Below, in pieces: positions 1-7,901 of a DNA stretch of 32,263 nucleotides; position 1 is the stretch's first letter; the number at the start of each line of letters is the position of its first letter. Origin of the DNA: a virus; IMG/VR virus record IMGVR_UViG_3300021197_000183, positions 1 through 32,263 of that record, one strand, 5' to 3'. The position numbers were made by a program, and so were the translations under genes. The notes beneath the pieces are model-generated. The model searched no databases. It saw only the letters and a list, made by a program, of their open reading frames with translations, and was not told the origin of the DNA.

Positions 1-8
1 GTGTAATA

Positions 9-1178
9 ATGTCCCATTCCATTTTACCGCCGTCGTCGGCTGGTATTTGGGGTAAGCCGGACGGTTGTACGGGTTGGGTCTTAATGGCCCAAACTTACCC
101 GGAGACCGAAGAATCCGTCGAAGCCCGAGAAGGTACCGCGTCGCACGAAATAGGCGCCGAGATTATTACGGACGCCCAGACTAACACCCGCCAGCGCCAT
201 ACGGCTAAGGATTGGGTCGGGATTACCGCTTCTAACGGGGTGCTACTTACCGAAGAAATGTTCGACGCTGCCAAAATGTACGCCGACGACGTTATTAAGG
301 TAATGCGTAGTACGGGCGTATTCGGCGGACCTAATATTCGTATCGAACAGCGCGTCGAGATTCCCAGGGTACACGAAATTAACTGGGGTACGCCGGACTG
401 CTCTATCTATCACCAGGCGAGCAATACGTTATACCTTTGGGATTATAAGTTCGGTTTCGAGGTTGTAGAAGCGTTCGAAAACTGGCAAGCGATAGACTAC
501 GTAGCGGGCCTACTGGACGAACTCGAAATTAACGGCCACGTAGACCAATTTACTAAGGTCGTTATCCGTATCGCCCAGCCGCGAGCGTTTCATCGCGACG
601 GACCTATCCGCGAATGGGTTGTCCTGGCGAGTGAGTTACGGGCGCATATCAATATTTTACACGGTAACGCGCATAAGGCCCTAGGCCCCGACGCCGAGTT
701 TAATACCGGTAGCCACTGTAAGCACTGCCCGGGGCGTCATGCTTGCCCGGCGGCGCTTAAAGCCGGTACCAGGCTATACGAAGTCGCTACGAAACCCGTA
801 CCCGTGGAATTATCAGCGGAAGCCCTGGGCGTTCAATTAGCGATAGTTAAGCGAGCCCGTAAACAGTTGGAATACTTAGAGTCTGGATTCGAAGAACAGG
901 CTAAGGGCCTAATCCGTTCTGGCTCCCTGGTATCTGGTTGGGCTACCGAAGAAGGCCTCGGCCGTGAAACCTGGGGTAAACCCATAGAAGAAGTTATCGC
1001 CCTGGGGGATATGCTTAACTTCGAACTTAGAAAACCCGTCGACGCCATTACGCCAAACCAGGCTAGAAAATTAGGTATTGACGACGCCGTCATTACGGCA
1101 TATAGTACAACTCCTCGAACCGGTATTAAAATAGTCCCGGATAATGGTAACAAAGCTAAACAGGTATTTAAAAAATGA
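9..1178 (+). CDS. DUF2800-type PD-(D/E)XK nuclease (RecB/Cas4-like)
   Basis: A 389-residue protein that looks like the phage DUF2800 family of RecB/Cas4-like nucleases, which probably process DNA ends during phage recombination or replication. Visible motifs follow the fold order: His46 in an EGTASHE segment (motif I), Asp130 in GTPD (motif II), Asp145-x-Lys147 in WDYKFG (motif III) and Gln160-x3-Tyr164 (QxxxY). Cys20 near the N terminus and Cys237, Cys240 and Cys246 near residue 240 have the spacing of the four-cysteine iron-sulfur site of Cas4/AddB-like enzymes. The next gene starts inside its stop codon (ATGA), so the two are probably translationally coupled. Only eight bases precede the start, so its ribosome binding site cannot be judged. 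The fold call is strong; the exact substrate is inference. Confidence 0.85.
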   Translation: MSHSILPPSSAGIWGKPDGCTGWVLMAQTYPETEESVEAREGTASHEIGAEIITDAQTNTRQRHTAKDWVGITASNGVLLTEEMFDAAKMYADDVIKVMRSTGVFGGPNIRIEQRVEIPRVHEINWGTPDCSIYHQASNTLYLWDYKFGFEVVEAFENWQAIDYVAGLLDELEINGHVDQFTKVVIRIAQPRAFHRDGPIREWVVLASELRAHINILHGNAHKALGPDAEFNTGSHCKHCPGRHACPAALKAGTRLYEVATKPVPVELSAEALGVQLAIVKRARKQLEYLESGFEEQAKGLIRSGSLVSGWATEEGLGRETWGKPIEEVIALGDMLNFELRKPVDAITPNQARKLGIDDAVITAYSTTPRTGIKIVPDNGNKAKQVFKK

Positions 1179-2164
1179 GCAATCAAAATTTAACGCAAAT
1201 CTTAACCCCGGTCGGTCGTCTAGTACAAGGTGACTGTTTCGAACCTCAAACTACAGACGCGGAAGGTAAACCGCTTCTAATTAAGAATGGCCCGAACGCC
1301 GGCCAGCCTCGCGTAGAGTATTTTATGGCTATCGCGGTACCAAAAACCGACGCCGGCTATAACGAAGTATGGGCCACTATCCATGGCGTAGCCCGCGCGG
1401 CCTTCCCGTCACTATTCGACGCGGCGGGTAACTGTATTAACCCTAAGTTCGCTTTTAAGGTAACTGACGGCGATAGCCGGGTCCCGAACACTAAAGGTAC
1501 GAAACCTTGCGACCGTGAAGGCTTCCCGGGTAACTGGATTATGAACTTTAGCGGCGGATTCGCTCCTAAGTGCTACACGGCTGGCGGTGCGGAACTTATT
1601 ACAGACCCTAATATGCTTAAGCGTGGTTATTTTATCCGTATCTATGGCAGTGTTAAGGGTAACGGTTCAATGCAGCAACCAGGTATTTTCCTTAATCATT
1701 CTATGGTTGAACTGGTAGGCTACGGCGAAGAAATACATAGCGGCCCAGACGGCGGTAGCGTATTCGGTGGCGCCCCTGCGACGAATTTACCAGCGGGCGC
1801 AAGTGCTACGCCTTTGGCTAGTTCTGCCCCTATCGCCCAGGCTGCCCCGGCTCCTGCAGCGGCGCCAATGCCAGGCGCGGCGGCTCCTGCTCCGACTGCG
1901 GCCGCACCAGCGCCCCAGGCTGCAGCACCAGCACCGGCGGCGGCTCCTGCTCCGAGTAACGTACAACCGGCGCCAGACTTCCTTAACGGTCCGGGCGCGG
2001 CGGCTGCCCCGGCCCCGGCCCCTGCTGCAGCACCAGCACCGGCGGCGGCTCCTGCGCCAGTAGAAGTTAAGTACCTGGACGCTAACGGTACCGCATTTAC
2101 AGAAGCGCAACTCCTGGCCGCTGGGTATCAACCAGCACAAATCCAGGCACTAGCGCGCGCTTAA
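1175..2164 (+). CDS. DUF2815-type single-stranded DNA-binding protein
   Basis: A 329-residue protein matching the phage DUF2815 ssDNA-binding family, which usually sits next to a DUF2800 nuclease and a family A polymerase, as here. Residues 1-195 form the folded domain, with conserved-looking stretches such as PRVEYFMAIAVPK (about 45-57) and GYFIRIYGSVK (about 151-161). Residues about 200-295 are a low-complexity Ala/Pro linker. The last 34 residues become ordinary again (VEVKYLDANG onward), giving the domain-linker-tip layout familiar from bacterial SSB, where the tip recruits partner proteins. The role of the tip here is inference. The start overlaps the nuclease stop by four bases. A strong terminator follows 15 bases after the stop, so these first two genes can be made in excess over the polymerase. 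Confidence 0.82.
   Translation: MSNQNLTQILTPVGRLVQGDCFEPQTTDAEGKPLLIKNGPNAGQPRVEYFMAIAVPKTDAGYNEVWATIHGVARAAFPSLFDAAGNCINPKFAFKVTDGDSRVPNTKGTKPCDREGFPGNWIMNFSGGFAPKCYTAGGAELITDPNMLKRGYFIRIYGSVKGNGSMQQPGIFLNHSMVELVGYGEEIHSGPDGGSVFGGAPATNLPAGASATPLASSAPIAQAAPAPAAAPMPGAAAPAPTAAAPAPQAAAPAPAAAPAPSNVQPAPDFLNGPGAAAAPAPAPAAAPAPAAAPAPVEVKYLDANGTAFTEAQLLAAGYQPAQIQALARA
1787..2060 (+). repeat. Ala/Pro-coding low-complexity repeat tract
   Basis: GC-rich tract encoding the Ala/Pro linker of the ssDNA-binding protein. It contains an exact 32-base direct repeat at 1919-1950 and 2024-2055, plus shorter partial copies. Such tracts expand and contract by slippage, so linker length probably varies between relatives. 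Confidence 0.8.
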
Positions 2165-2179
2165 TTGCTCCCTGCCATT

Positions 2180-2209
2180 GGCTCGCCCTTCGGGGCGGGT
2201 CCTTTTTTG
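2180..2209 (+). terminator. Intrinsic terminator after ssDNA-binding gene
   Basis: A GC-rich stem (core CGCCC/GGGCG at 2184-2188 and 2193-2197, extendable with wobble pairs to 2180-2201) is capped by a TTCG loop closed by C-G, the very stable UUCG tetraloop. It is followed by six T at 2203-2208. This is a textbook Rho-independent terminator lying between two same-strand genes. The Shine-Dalgarno GAGGT of the next gene begins at its edge, so downstream expression needs read-through or antitermination. Confidence 0.85.
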
Positions 2210-2219
2210 AGGTAATAAT

Positions 2220-2474
2220 ATGTATTTCTATAAAAAAGGCGGTAAGCAAGTCTTAGACCTTCGCGGCGACCTGGTCCTTACGCATAACGACGCGCTAGTT
2301 AAAGGCCGCGTTAAGAGTGCGGCGCCTGCCAGTGTTAAGAATGCTAAACGTATCGAAGATATCGCTAATATGGGCTTCGTACGCAAGGTTAAGGCCACAT
2401 TCGCCGCTATCCGGTTTATCTGGGGCGAGAACCAGGCGTTAACTAAAGAAACAATCGATAACGAGGGGCTATAG
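2220..2474 (+). CDS. Hypothetical protein, 84 aa
   Basis: I do not recognise this small basic protein. It starts MYFYKKGGKQVLDLRG and has a lysine/arginine-rich middle with an aromatic stretch near the C terminus (AAIRFIWGE, about 61-69). No membrane segment or cysteine pair is visible. The start is supported by GAGGT seven bases upstream, directly after the terminator. It is the first gene after that terminator, so it should be made at the lower, read-through level together with the polymerase. The next gene begins two bases after its stop, with a Shine-Dalgarno GAGGGG inside its last codons. It is clearly part of the replication operon; function unknown. Confidence 0.65.
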   Translation: MYFYKKGGKQVLDLRGDLVLTHNDALVKGRVKSAAPASVKNAKRIEDIANMGFVRKVKATFAAIRFIWGENQALTKETIDNEGL

Positions 2475-2476
2475 CT

Positions 2477-2683
2477 ATGGAAACGCCTACTTTAAAAATA
2501 GACCCTAAAGTCGAGTTAGAAAGCTGCACTATTCTACAGTCAAACGAAAAAATATGGCTTGAGGTTTCTAACGACGGCGAGGTAAACATATTCGACGAGG
2601 AAGAAATGCGCCGTAGAGCGGCGGAAGGGTGCGCGTATGCGAAAGCGTTTTCGGCGTTCTACGACTATGCGAGGGGTTTATAA
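2477..2683 (+). CDS. Hypothetical protein, 68 aa
   Basis: A small acidic protein of unknown function. The middle is rich in Asp and Glu (about residues 30-47, including DGEVNIFDEEEMRRR), and the C terminus looks helical and aromatic (AFSAFYDYARG). It has a good Shine-Dalgarno (GAGGGG, eight bases before ATG). Its stop is directly adjacent to the polymerase start, and the polymerase Shine-Dalgarno lies inside its final codons, so it is probably co-translated with the polymerase. It could be a polymerase accessory factor, but nothing in the sequence shows this. Confidence 0.6.
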   Translation: METPTLKIDPKVELESCTILQSNEKIWLEVSNDGEVNIFDEEEMRRRAAEGCAYAKAFSAFYDYARGL

Positions 2684-5005
2684 ATGCAAGTAATCTACCA
2701 CCCCGAAAGCCATAGCTATTTCCCTGGTAAGTTTTCCGAGCCAGACGCCGCCCAGGGGTGCGTAGTTGTCGACCCGTCGAGCATTCCAGCTTACACCCGT
2801 TTACCTTCGGGCTGCGGGTTTTCTACTGTACTCCCGGATATGGACTTCGAGACTTATAGCGAAGCCGGCTACTACTTCGACGAAACCGCTAAGAAGTGGA
2901 AGTCGATAACGAAGTCGCCTCCGCATGGTATCGGGGCCGTAGGCGCTGCAGCATACGCCGAACACCCTTCGACCGAAGTATTAAGCCTGGCGTACAACCT
3001 TAAAGACGGTTTAGGCGCTAGATTGTGGCTTCCAGGAATGCCGCCGCCTACCGAACTATTCGACCATATCGCCGCCGGTGGTTTACTCGAAGCCTGGAAT
3101 AGTGCCTTTGAGTGGCATATCTGGGAAAACGTCTGTAAGCGTATGGGCTGGCCCCCGTTGCCATATTGGCAATTACGCGACGCCATGGCTAAGTCTCGCG
3201 CTTTCTCGTTACCTGGCGCCCTGGGTAAAGCCGCTAAGGTCCTGGAAGTTACCGACCAGAAAATCGACGACGGTAAACGCCTCCTTAACAAATTTAGTAA
3301 ACCACGTAACCCGACGAAGAAGGACGACCGCCGACGTATTCGACCGGAGGAAGACCACGAAGACGGGGCTAAGTTGTACGACTATAACCTCGGCGATATT
3401 AAATCGGAGTCGGCCGTCTCTGCAGTAATACCAGACCTAAGTAGCGACGAGTTAGAATTATGGCTCTTAGACCAATGTATTAACCTTCGCGGCGTACATA
3501 TCGACGGCGACGCCCTTAGTAATTGCCTGGCGATAGTAGAACAGGCTAACGAAATGTATACGGCCGAGTTAGTGGCGCTTACCGACGGAACCGTTAAAGG
3601 TGCCGGCGAAATAGCGAAGATAACCGGCTGGTTAGGTGCTAACGGCGTCCACATGGCAAGCCTTGACGCCGACCACGTATCGGAAGCCTTAAAGCGCGAC
3701 AATTTACCGCCGACGGCTAAACGTGTCCTACAGATACGCGCGTCCCTGGGCGCTGCTAGTGTTAAAAAATTGTTCGCTATCGACCGCCGACGTTCTAACG
3801 ACGGTAGACTCCGGGACCTTTTCGCTTTCTGCGGCGCTGACCGTACAGGCCGTTTCGCTGGTCGCGGACCCCAGCCCCAAAACTTACCGAATAGTGGCCC
3901 GGCGGTTAGACGTTGCGACCCGGTTAGCGGCTGCGGTAAACATTACGGCCCCCACCTGGATAACTGCCCCTGGTGCCAGACCCCGGAATCATTTAGCGAG
4001 CCGGCCGAATGGTGTATCGAGGCCGTAGAAGACGCGCTCCTGGTGATTGCCTCGCGTAAACTCCAATGGGTCGAACATTACTTCGGCGACGCCGTAGCGG
4101 CTGTTTCTGGCTGCCTCCGTGGATTATTTAGCGCGGCGCCCGGTTGCGACTTCCTATGTTCGGATTACTCCGCTATCGAAGCCGTGGTCTTAGCAATGCT
4201 AGCCGGCGAACAATGGCGTATCGACGTATTCCGGACCCATGGCAAAATATACGAAATGTCCGCCGCTAAAATTACCGGTATCCCGTTCGAAGAATTCCTT
4301 AGCCATAAGGAAAAAACAGGCGACCACCACCCTATGCGGAAGAGAGTAGGTAAGGTAGCCGAACTAGCGTCGGGGTACCAGGGCGGCGTAGGTGCCTGGA
4401 AAGCCTTTGGCGCTGATAAACACATGGATAGCGACGACGAGATTAAACAGGCGGTACAGGCCTGGCGTAAAGAATCGCCTAACGTCGTTAAGTTCTGGTA
4501 TGGGTTGGAAGACGCGGCCGTCGCTGCAGTACAAAACCCGGGCCACTGCTACACGTATAACGGCATTACGTACGGCGTTAAAGACGACGTCCTCTACTGC
4601 CAATTACTTAGCGGTCGTAAGTTATCCTACCACCAGCCGAGATTACACCCGGACGTAACGCCATGGGGTAAACAGGTCCTTAAACTTACGTATATGGGCT
4701 GGAACTCCGACTATAAAAAAGGTCCTACCGGCTGGATGCGATTAGATACGTACGGCGGGAAACTTTGCGAGAACACCGTCCAGGCGACGGCGCGCGATAT
4801 CCTTACGTATGCCCTTAAGAACGTCGAACGCGCGGGCTATGCTGTTGCCTTGCACGTACACGACGAAATAGTTAGCGAAGTCCTGGAAGGTACCGGGTCG
4901 GTAGAAGAATTCGAGCGCATTATGGCAACTATGCCGCCGTGGGCCGAAGGCTGGCCGATACGTGCCGCTGGTGGCTGGCGCGGTAAACGATATAGGAAGG
5001 ATTAA
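2684..5005 (+). CDS. Family A DNA polymerase with 3'-5' exonuclease
   Basis: A 773-residue replicative polymerase of the phage PolA type. The exonuclease motifs are intact: Asp54-x-Glu56 (DFET), Asn139 with FE at 142-143, and Tyr234-x3-Asp238. The polymerase motifs are also intact: GRFAGRGPQPQNLPN at 389-403, motif A DYSAIE at 494-499, motif B around Lys557 and Tyr565, and motif C HDE at 726-728. In motif B the residue aligned with E. coli Phe762 is Leu561, the leucine class discussed for viral PolA. Between the QNLPN element and motif A is an insertion with Cys411, Cys417, Cys428 and Cys431, which looks like a zinc ribbon. No 5' nuclease domain is present. The start is supported by GAGGGG about eight bases upstream. 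The gene sits between small unknowns in the replication operon. Confidence 0.93.
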   Translation: MQVIYHPESHSYFPGKFSEPDAAQGCVVVDPSSIPAYTRLPSGCGFSTVLPDMDFETYSEAGYYFDETAKKWKSITKSPPHGIGAVGAAAYAEHPSTEVLSLAYNLKDGLGARLWLPGMPPPTELFDHIAAGGLLEAWNSAFEWHIWENVCKRMGWPPLPYWQLRDAMAKSRAFSLPGALGKAAKVLEVTDQKIDDGKRLLNKFSKPRNPTKKDDRRRIRPEEDHEDGAKLYDYNLGDIKSESAVSAVIPDLSSDELELWLLDQCINLRGVHIDGDALSNCLAIVEQANEMYTAELVALTDGTVKGAGEIAKITGWLGANGVHMASLDADHVSEALKRDNLPPTAKRVLQIRASLGAASVKKLFAIDRRRSNDGRLRDLFAFCGADRTGRFAGRGPQPQNLPNSGPAVRRCDPVSGCGKHYGPHLDNCPWCQTPESFSEPAEWCIEAVEDALLVIASRKLQWVEHYFGDAVAAVSGCLRGLFSAAPGCDFLCSDYSAIEAVVLAMLAGEQWRIDVFRTHGKIYEMSAAKITGIPFEEFLSHKEKTGDHHPMRKRVGKVAELASGYQGGVGAWKAFGADKHMDSDDEIKQAVQAWRKESPNVVKFWYGLEDAAVAAVQNPGHCYTYNGITYGVKDDVLYCQLLSGRKLSYHQPRLHPDVTPWGKQVLKLTYMGWNSDYKKGPTGWMRLDTYGGKLCENTVQATARDILTYALKNVERAGYAVALHVHDEIVSEVLEGTGSVEEFERIMATMPPWAEGWPIRAAGGWRGKRYRKD

Positions 5006-5010
5006 CTACA

Positions 5011-5268
5011 ATGAGAACTTTAGACGAAATTACTACGGCGGTACGACGTGCCGAGCCCGTTACGACCGAGGAATTAACCCTCGCTATTTGTGCGTACGAC
5101 GTGCTTCTCTCGAAGTTGAAAGTAGAGAATAACCCAGTACAACTACAAGAATATTTCGTCGCCGGGGATAATCCCCCGCTGGCGTATATAGGCCCAGCAA
5201 ACGACCCCCGGAACGCGGAGTCGGTACACTGGCATAAAACCATGATAGGAGTAGAACCGAATGATTAA
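5011..5268 (+). CDS. Hypothetical protein, 85 aa
   Basis: A small protein I cannot assign. The N-terminal half looks helical (MRTLDEITTAVRRAEPVTTE, then ELTLAICAYDVLLSKL); the C-terminal half is less ordered, with a VHWHK segment near residue 75. It begins five bases after the polymerase stop with a strong Shine-Dalgarno (AGGAAGG, eleven bases before ATG). Its last codons overlap the start of the MazG-like gene by eight bases. The position between polymerase and nucleotide-pool genes suggests a replication-linked role, but that is context only. Confidence 0.65.
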   Translation: MRTLDEITTAVRRAEPVTTEELTLAICAYDVLLSKLKVENNPVQLQEYFVAGDNPPLAYIGPANDPRNAESVHWHKTMIGVEPND

Positions 5269-5806
5269 TTACGACCAACAAGCCGAAGAAATTTACCAGC
5301 AAAATAAGGCGGTAGGATGGTGGGACGACCCTAACCGGTGCGTCTACCAAACGCTACAACTTGTTTCTACTGAGATAGCCGAGGCTACCGAAGGCGAGCG
5401 TAAAAACCTAATGGACGACCACCTCCCTAGCCGTAAAATGGGAGAAGTTGAACTCGCCGACGCGCTTATCCGGGTACTAGACGTAGGCGGCCGTTATAAC
5501 TGGAAAATGGTAGATATTGTAGACCTACCTAGCCAGTTTACCGACCCGGACCTATCTATCGGCGGTAAGCATTTATTTATTAACGCCTGCCTTATAGGTC
5601 TTGTTCATAATCTACCGCACGACCTAGAAGCACCGGACCGCGCCACCATGTACCACTATTCTAGCTTGGTGCTGGCAATCGTTACGACGTCCGAAACCCA
5701 CGGGTATGATATCGAGGGCGCTATGGTTGAAAAACTGCAGTACAACAAAAACCGAGCCGACCACAAGCGCGCTAATCGTGCTAAAGAAGGCGGCAAAACT
5801 TTTTAA
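5261..5806 (+). CDS. MazG-like NTP pyrophosphohydrolase
   Basis: A 181-residue protein with the all-alpha NTP pyrophosphohydrolase (MazG/dUTPase-type) signature: Glu38-x2-Glu41 in the first helix and Glu64-x2-Asp67 (EVELADAL) in the second, the acidic residues that bind metal in this superfamily. These enzymes hydrolyse nucleoside triphosphates to monophosphate and pyrophosphate, cleaning dNTP pools or lowering alarmone-linked nucleotides. The roughly 90-residue C-terminal part beyond the core is longer than in minimal MazG domains and ends in a basic tail. A GGAG nine bases before ATG supports the start. It directly precedes the ribonucleotide reductase, consistent with a nucleotide-metabolism pair. 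Substrate is unknown. Confidence 0.75.
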   Translation: MINYDQQAEEIYQQNKAVGWWDDPNRCVYQTLQLVSTEIAEATEGERKNLMDDHLPSRKMGEVELADALIRVLDVGGRYNWKMVDIVDLPSQFTDPDLSIGGKHLFINACLIGLVHNLPHDLEAPDRATMYHYSSLVLAIVTTSETHGYDIEGAMVEKLQYNKNRADHKRANRAKEGGKTF

Positions 5807-5832
5807 TTTTACAATGTAAGCGAGCTAAAACT

Positions 5833-7725
5833 ATGGATTTATACCAGCAATATATACACATTTCCCGTTATTCAAGATGGCGCGACGACCTCGGCCGCCG
5901 TGAAACCTGGGAAGAAACCGTCCAGCGCTACGTCGACTACTTCGACCAGAAGACCGACGGAACTATTACCGATATTCTTAACGGGAAAGTTAAACAGCAT
6001 ATAGCGGAACTTAAGGTTATGCCCTCTATGCGCGCATTAATGACGGCTGGCCCGGCGTTAGAGCGGGAAAATTTAGCCGGCTTTAATTGTTCATACCTGG
6101 CGGTAAATACTAAGCGTTCATTCGCCGAAGCGCTCTATATCTTAATGTGTGGTACCGGCGTCGGGTTCTCATGTGAACGCCAGGAGATAGCGCACTTACC
6201 CGCGATACCGGACGAACTCGGTAAAACCGATAGCGTTATTATGGTGGCGGATAGTAAGAAGGGCTGGTCTAAGGCCTACCATTCGCTGCTTAGTAACCTT
6301 TGGAACGGCGATATACCTAACGTCGACTACAGTAAGGTTCGCCCGGCTGGCGCCCGTTTAAAGGTGTTCGGCGGCCGCGCTTCCGGACCCGACCCACTAA
6401 AGCGCCTATTTATGTTTACTATCGAAATGTTCGATAAAGCCCGGGGGCGAAAACTTAACAGCCTAGAGGTACACGACCTAATGTGTATGATAGGCGAAAT
6501 AGTTGTCGTAGGAGGCGTACGTCGTAGCGCACTTATCAGCCTTAGCAATTTATCAGACCAAAGAATGCGAGACGCCAAGGGCGGCCAATGGTGGACCGAT
6601 AACCCCCAGCGTGGGCTAGCTAACAATAGCGTAGCGTATACCGAGAAGCCTTCGTCCGAGATATTTATGGAAGAATGGCTCGCCCTGGTAAAATCTAAGT
6701 CCGGGGAGCGCGGCATATTTAACCGCCAGGCCGCCGGAAAACAGGCCGCTAAATGGGGTAGACGCGACGAAGACCGTTCGTATGGTTGTAACCCTTGTTC
6801 GGAAATTATTCTCCGCGATAAGCAACTCTGTAACTTATCCGAAGTTATTATCCGGGAAGACGACGACCTCGATACACTTATGGGTAAGGTAGAAGTCGCT
6901 ACTATCCTGGGGACGCTGCAGGCGACGTTAACTAACTTCGGTTTTGTATCGGAAGCCTGGGCGCGAAATACCGCCGAGGAAGCGTTACTCGGGGTTAGCC
7001 TTACCGGTATAATGGATAATAAACTAATGTCGGGTGCCGAAGGTACCGAGAAGTTAACCAAGGCGTTAAACCAGCTTAGAGACCACGCAAGGGTTATTAA
7101 TGACGAGTGGGCCGAACGCCTGGGGATAAATGCTTCTACGTCGATTACGTGCGTTAAGCCGTCGGGTACGGTTAGCCAGCTATGTAATACTGCCAGCGGA
7201 ATACACGCCCGTCACAATCAAAACTATATACGTACGGTTAGAGTCGATAAGAAAGACCCGCTTTACGAGTTTATGAAAGCGCGCGGTTTCGTTACCGAAG
7301 ACGACGTTATGCGCCCAGATAGTACCGCCGTGGTAAGCTTCGCAATTAAGGCGCCGGAAAGTTCGGTTACACGGGACCAGGTTAACGCCATGGAAGCGCT
7401 AGAACTGTGGTTATTGTATCAGCGCGAATGGTGCGAACATAAACCGTCTGTAACTGTTACGGTCCGCGACGAGGAATGGTTAACCGTTGGTGCCTGGGTA
7501 TATGAGCATTTCGACGAGGTTTCGGGTATTAGTTTCTTACCCCATACCGACCATACCTACCAGCAAGCACCATACCAGGATATGACGCCGGCGGAGTTTG
7601 ACGAATGGCAGGAAAAACACCCTACGCCGTCGATAGACTGGAAGGAACTTTCGGATTTTGAAAAAACCGATAACACTACCGGGATGCAGACGCTAGCCTG
7701 TACCGGTAATAGCTGCGAGATTTAA
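5833..7725 (+). CDS. nrdJ: Class II (B12-dependent) ribonucleoside-triphosphate reductase
   Basis: A 630-residue monomeric-type class II ribonucleotide reductase, making dNTPs with adenosylcobalamin as radical source. Compared with the Lactobacillus leichmannii enzyme, the key residues are all visible: Cys86 (C119 equivalent, in NCSYLAV), Asn320-Pro-Cys322-Ser-Glu324 (N406, C408, E410) and Cys333 (C419, in QLCNLSE). The C-terminal redox pair is Cys623 and Cys628, five apart as in C731/C736. It is shorter than the about 740-residue Lactobacillus protein. No nrdB-like or activase gene follows, as expected for class II. The Shine-Dalgarno is weak (GAG nine bases upstream). The enzyme requires cobalamin from the host or environment, a real constraint on host range. 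Confidence 0.93.
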   Translation: MDLYQQYIHISRYSRWRDDLGRRETWEETVQRYVDYFDQKTDGTITDILNGKVKQHIAELKVMPSMRALMTAGPALERENLAGFNCSYLAVNTKRSFAEALYILMCGTGVGFSCERQEIAHLPAIPDELGKTDSVIMVADSKKGWSKAYHSLLSNLWNGDIPNVDYSKVRPAGARLKVFGGRASGPDPLKRLFMFTIEMFDKARGRKLNSLEVHDLMCMIGEIVVVGGVRRSALISLSNLSDQRMRDAKGGQWWTDNPQRGLANNSVAYTEKPSSEIFMEEWLALVKSKSGERGIFNRQAAGKQAAKWGRRDEDRSYGCNPCSEIILRDKQLCNLSEVIIREDDDLDTLMGKVEVATILGTLQATLTNFGFVSEAWARNTAEEALLGVSLTGIMDNKLMSGAEGTEKLTKALNQLRDHARVINDEWAERLGINASTSITCVKPSGTVSQLCNTASGIHARHNQNYIRTVRVDKKDPLYEFMKARGFVTEDDVMRPDSTAVVSFAIKAPESSVTRDQVNAMEALELWLLYQREWCEHKPSVTVTVRDEEWLTVGAWVYEHFDEVSGISFLPHTDHTYQQAPYQDMTPAEFDEWQEKHPTPSIDWKELSDFEKTDNTTGMQTLACTGNSCEI

Positions 7726-7727
7726 CC

Positions 7728-7901
7728 ATGGCTAAAGTAGATTTAGATAGGCTTAAAACAGCGGTAGAGCTTAACGACGATAAACATTATTTAGGTGATG
7801 TACGCGAAGGTATGCTCGAAGCATTGGAAGAACTGGCCGAAGCCAGGGAGCAATTAGACGAAATTAAGGACGTTTTAGGGGTAACTACGCCGGCGCCTTA
7901 A
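7728..7901 (+). CDS. Hypothetical 57-aa helical protein
   Basis: A short gene two bases after the reductase stop. The 57-residue product begins MAKVDLDRLKTAVEL, is strongly acidic and predicted helical throughout (runs such as LEALEELAEAREQLDEIKD), and ends TTPAP. It could form a small coiled coil. Codon use resembles its neighbours, and the position at the end of the operon fits a real gene. It is the last rightward gene; its TAA stop at 7899-7901 overlaps the stop of the convergent late operon. Function unknown. Confidence 0.6.
   Translation: MAKVDLDRLKTAVELNDDKHYLGDVREGMLEALEELAEAREQLDEIKDVLGVTTPAP
7898..7901. other. Shared convergent stop codons (TTAA)
   Basis: The palindrome TTAA holds both the TAA of the rightward 57-codon gene (7899-7901) and the TAA of the leftward membrane gene (7900-7898 on the minus strand). 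The early and late transcription blocks therefore meet with no intergenic space. No hairpin plus T-run typical of a bidirectional terminator is visible, so transcripts may run into each other and form antisense overlap. Confidence 0.85.

Noticed and set aside
1767-2140. Arg/Leu-rich and Cys/Arg-rich open frames over the Ala/Pro tract
   Set aside because: They are alternate-frame readings of the GC-rich repeat in the ssDNA-binding gene.
4967-4974. E. coli-type Chi octamer GCTGGTGG (also at 17485-17492)
   Set aside because: A few copies are expected given the frequent CTGG words, and the host's Chi sequence is unknown.
6327-7061. A 244-codon minus-strand open frame opposite nrdJ
   Set aside because: It lies wholly against a reductase with all catalytic motifs and reads as a Ser/Arg-rich antisense product without recognisable features.
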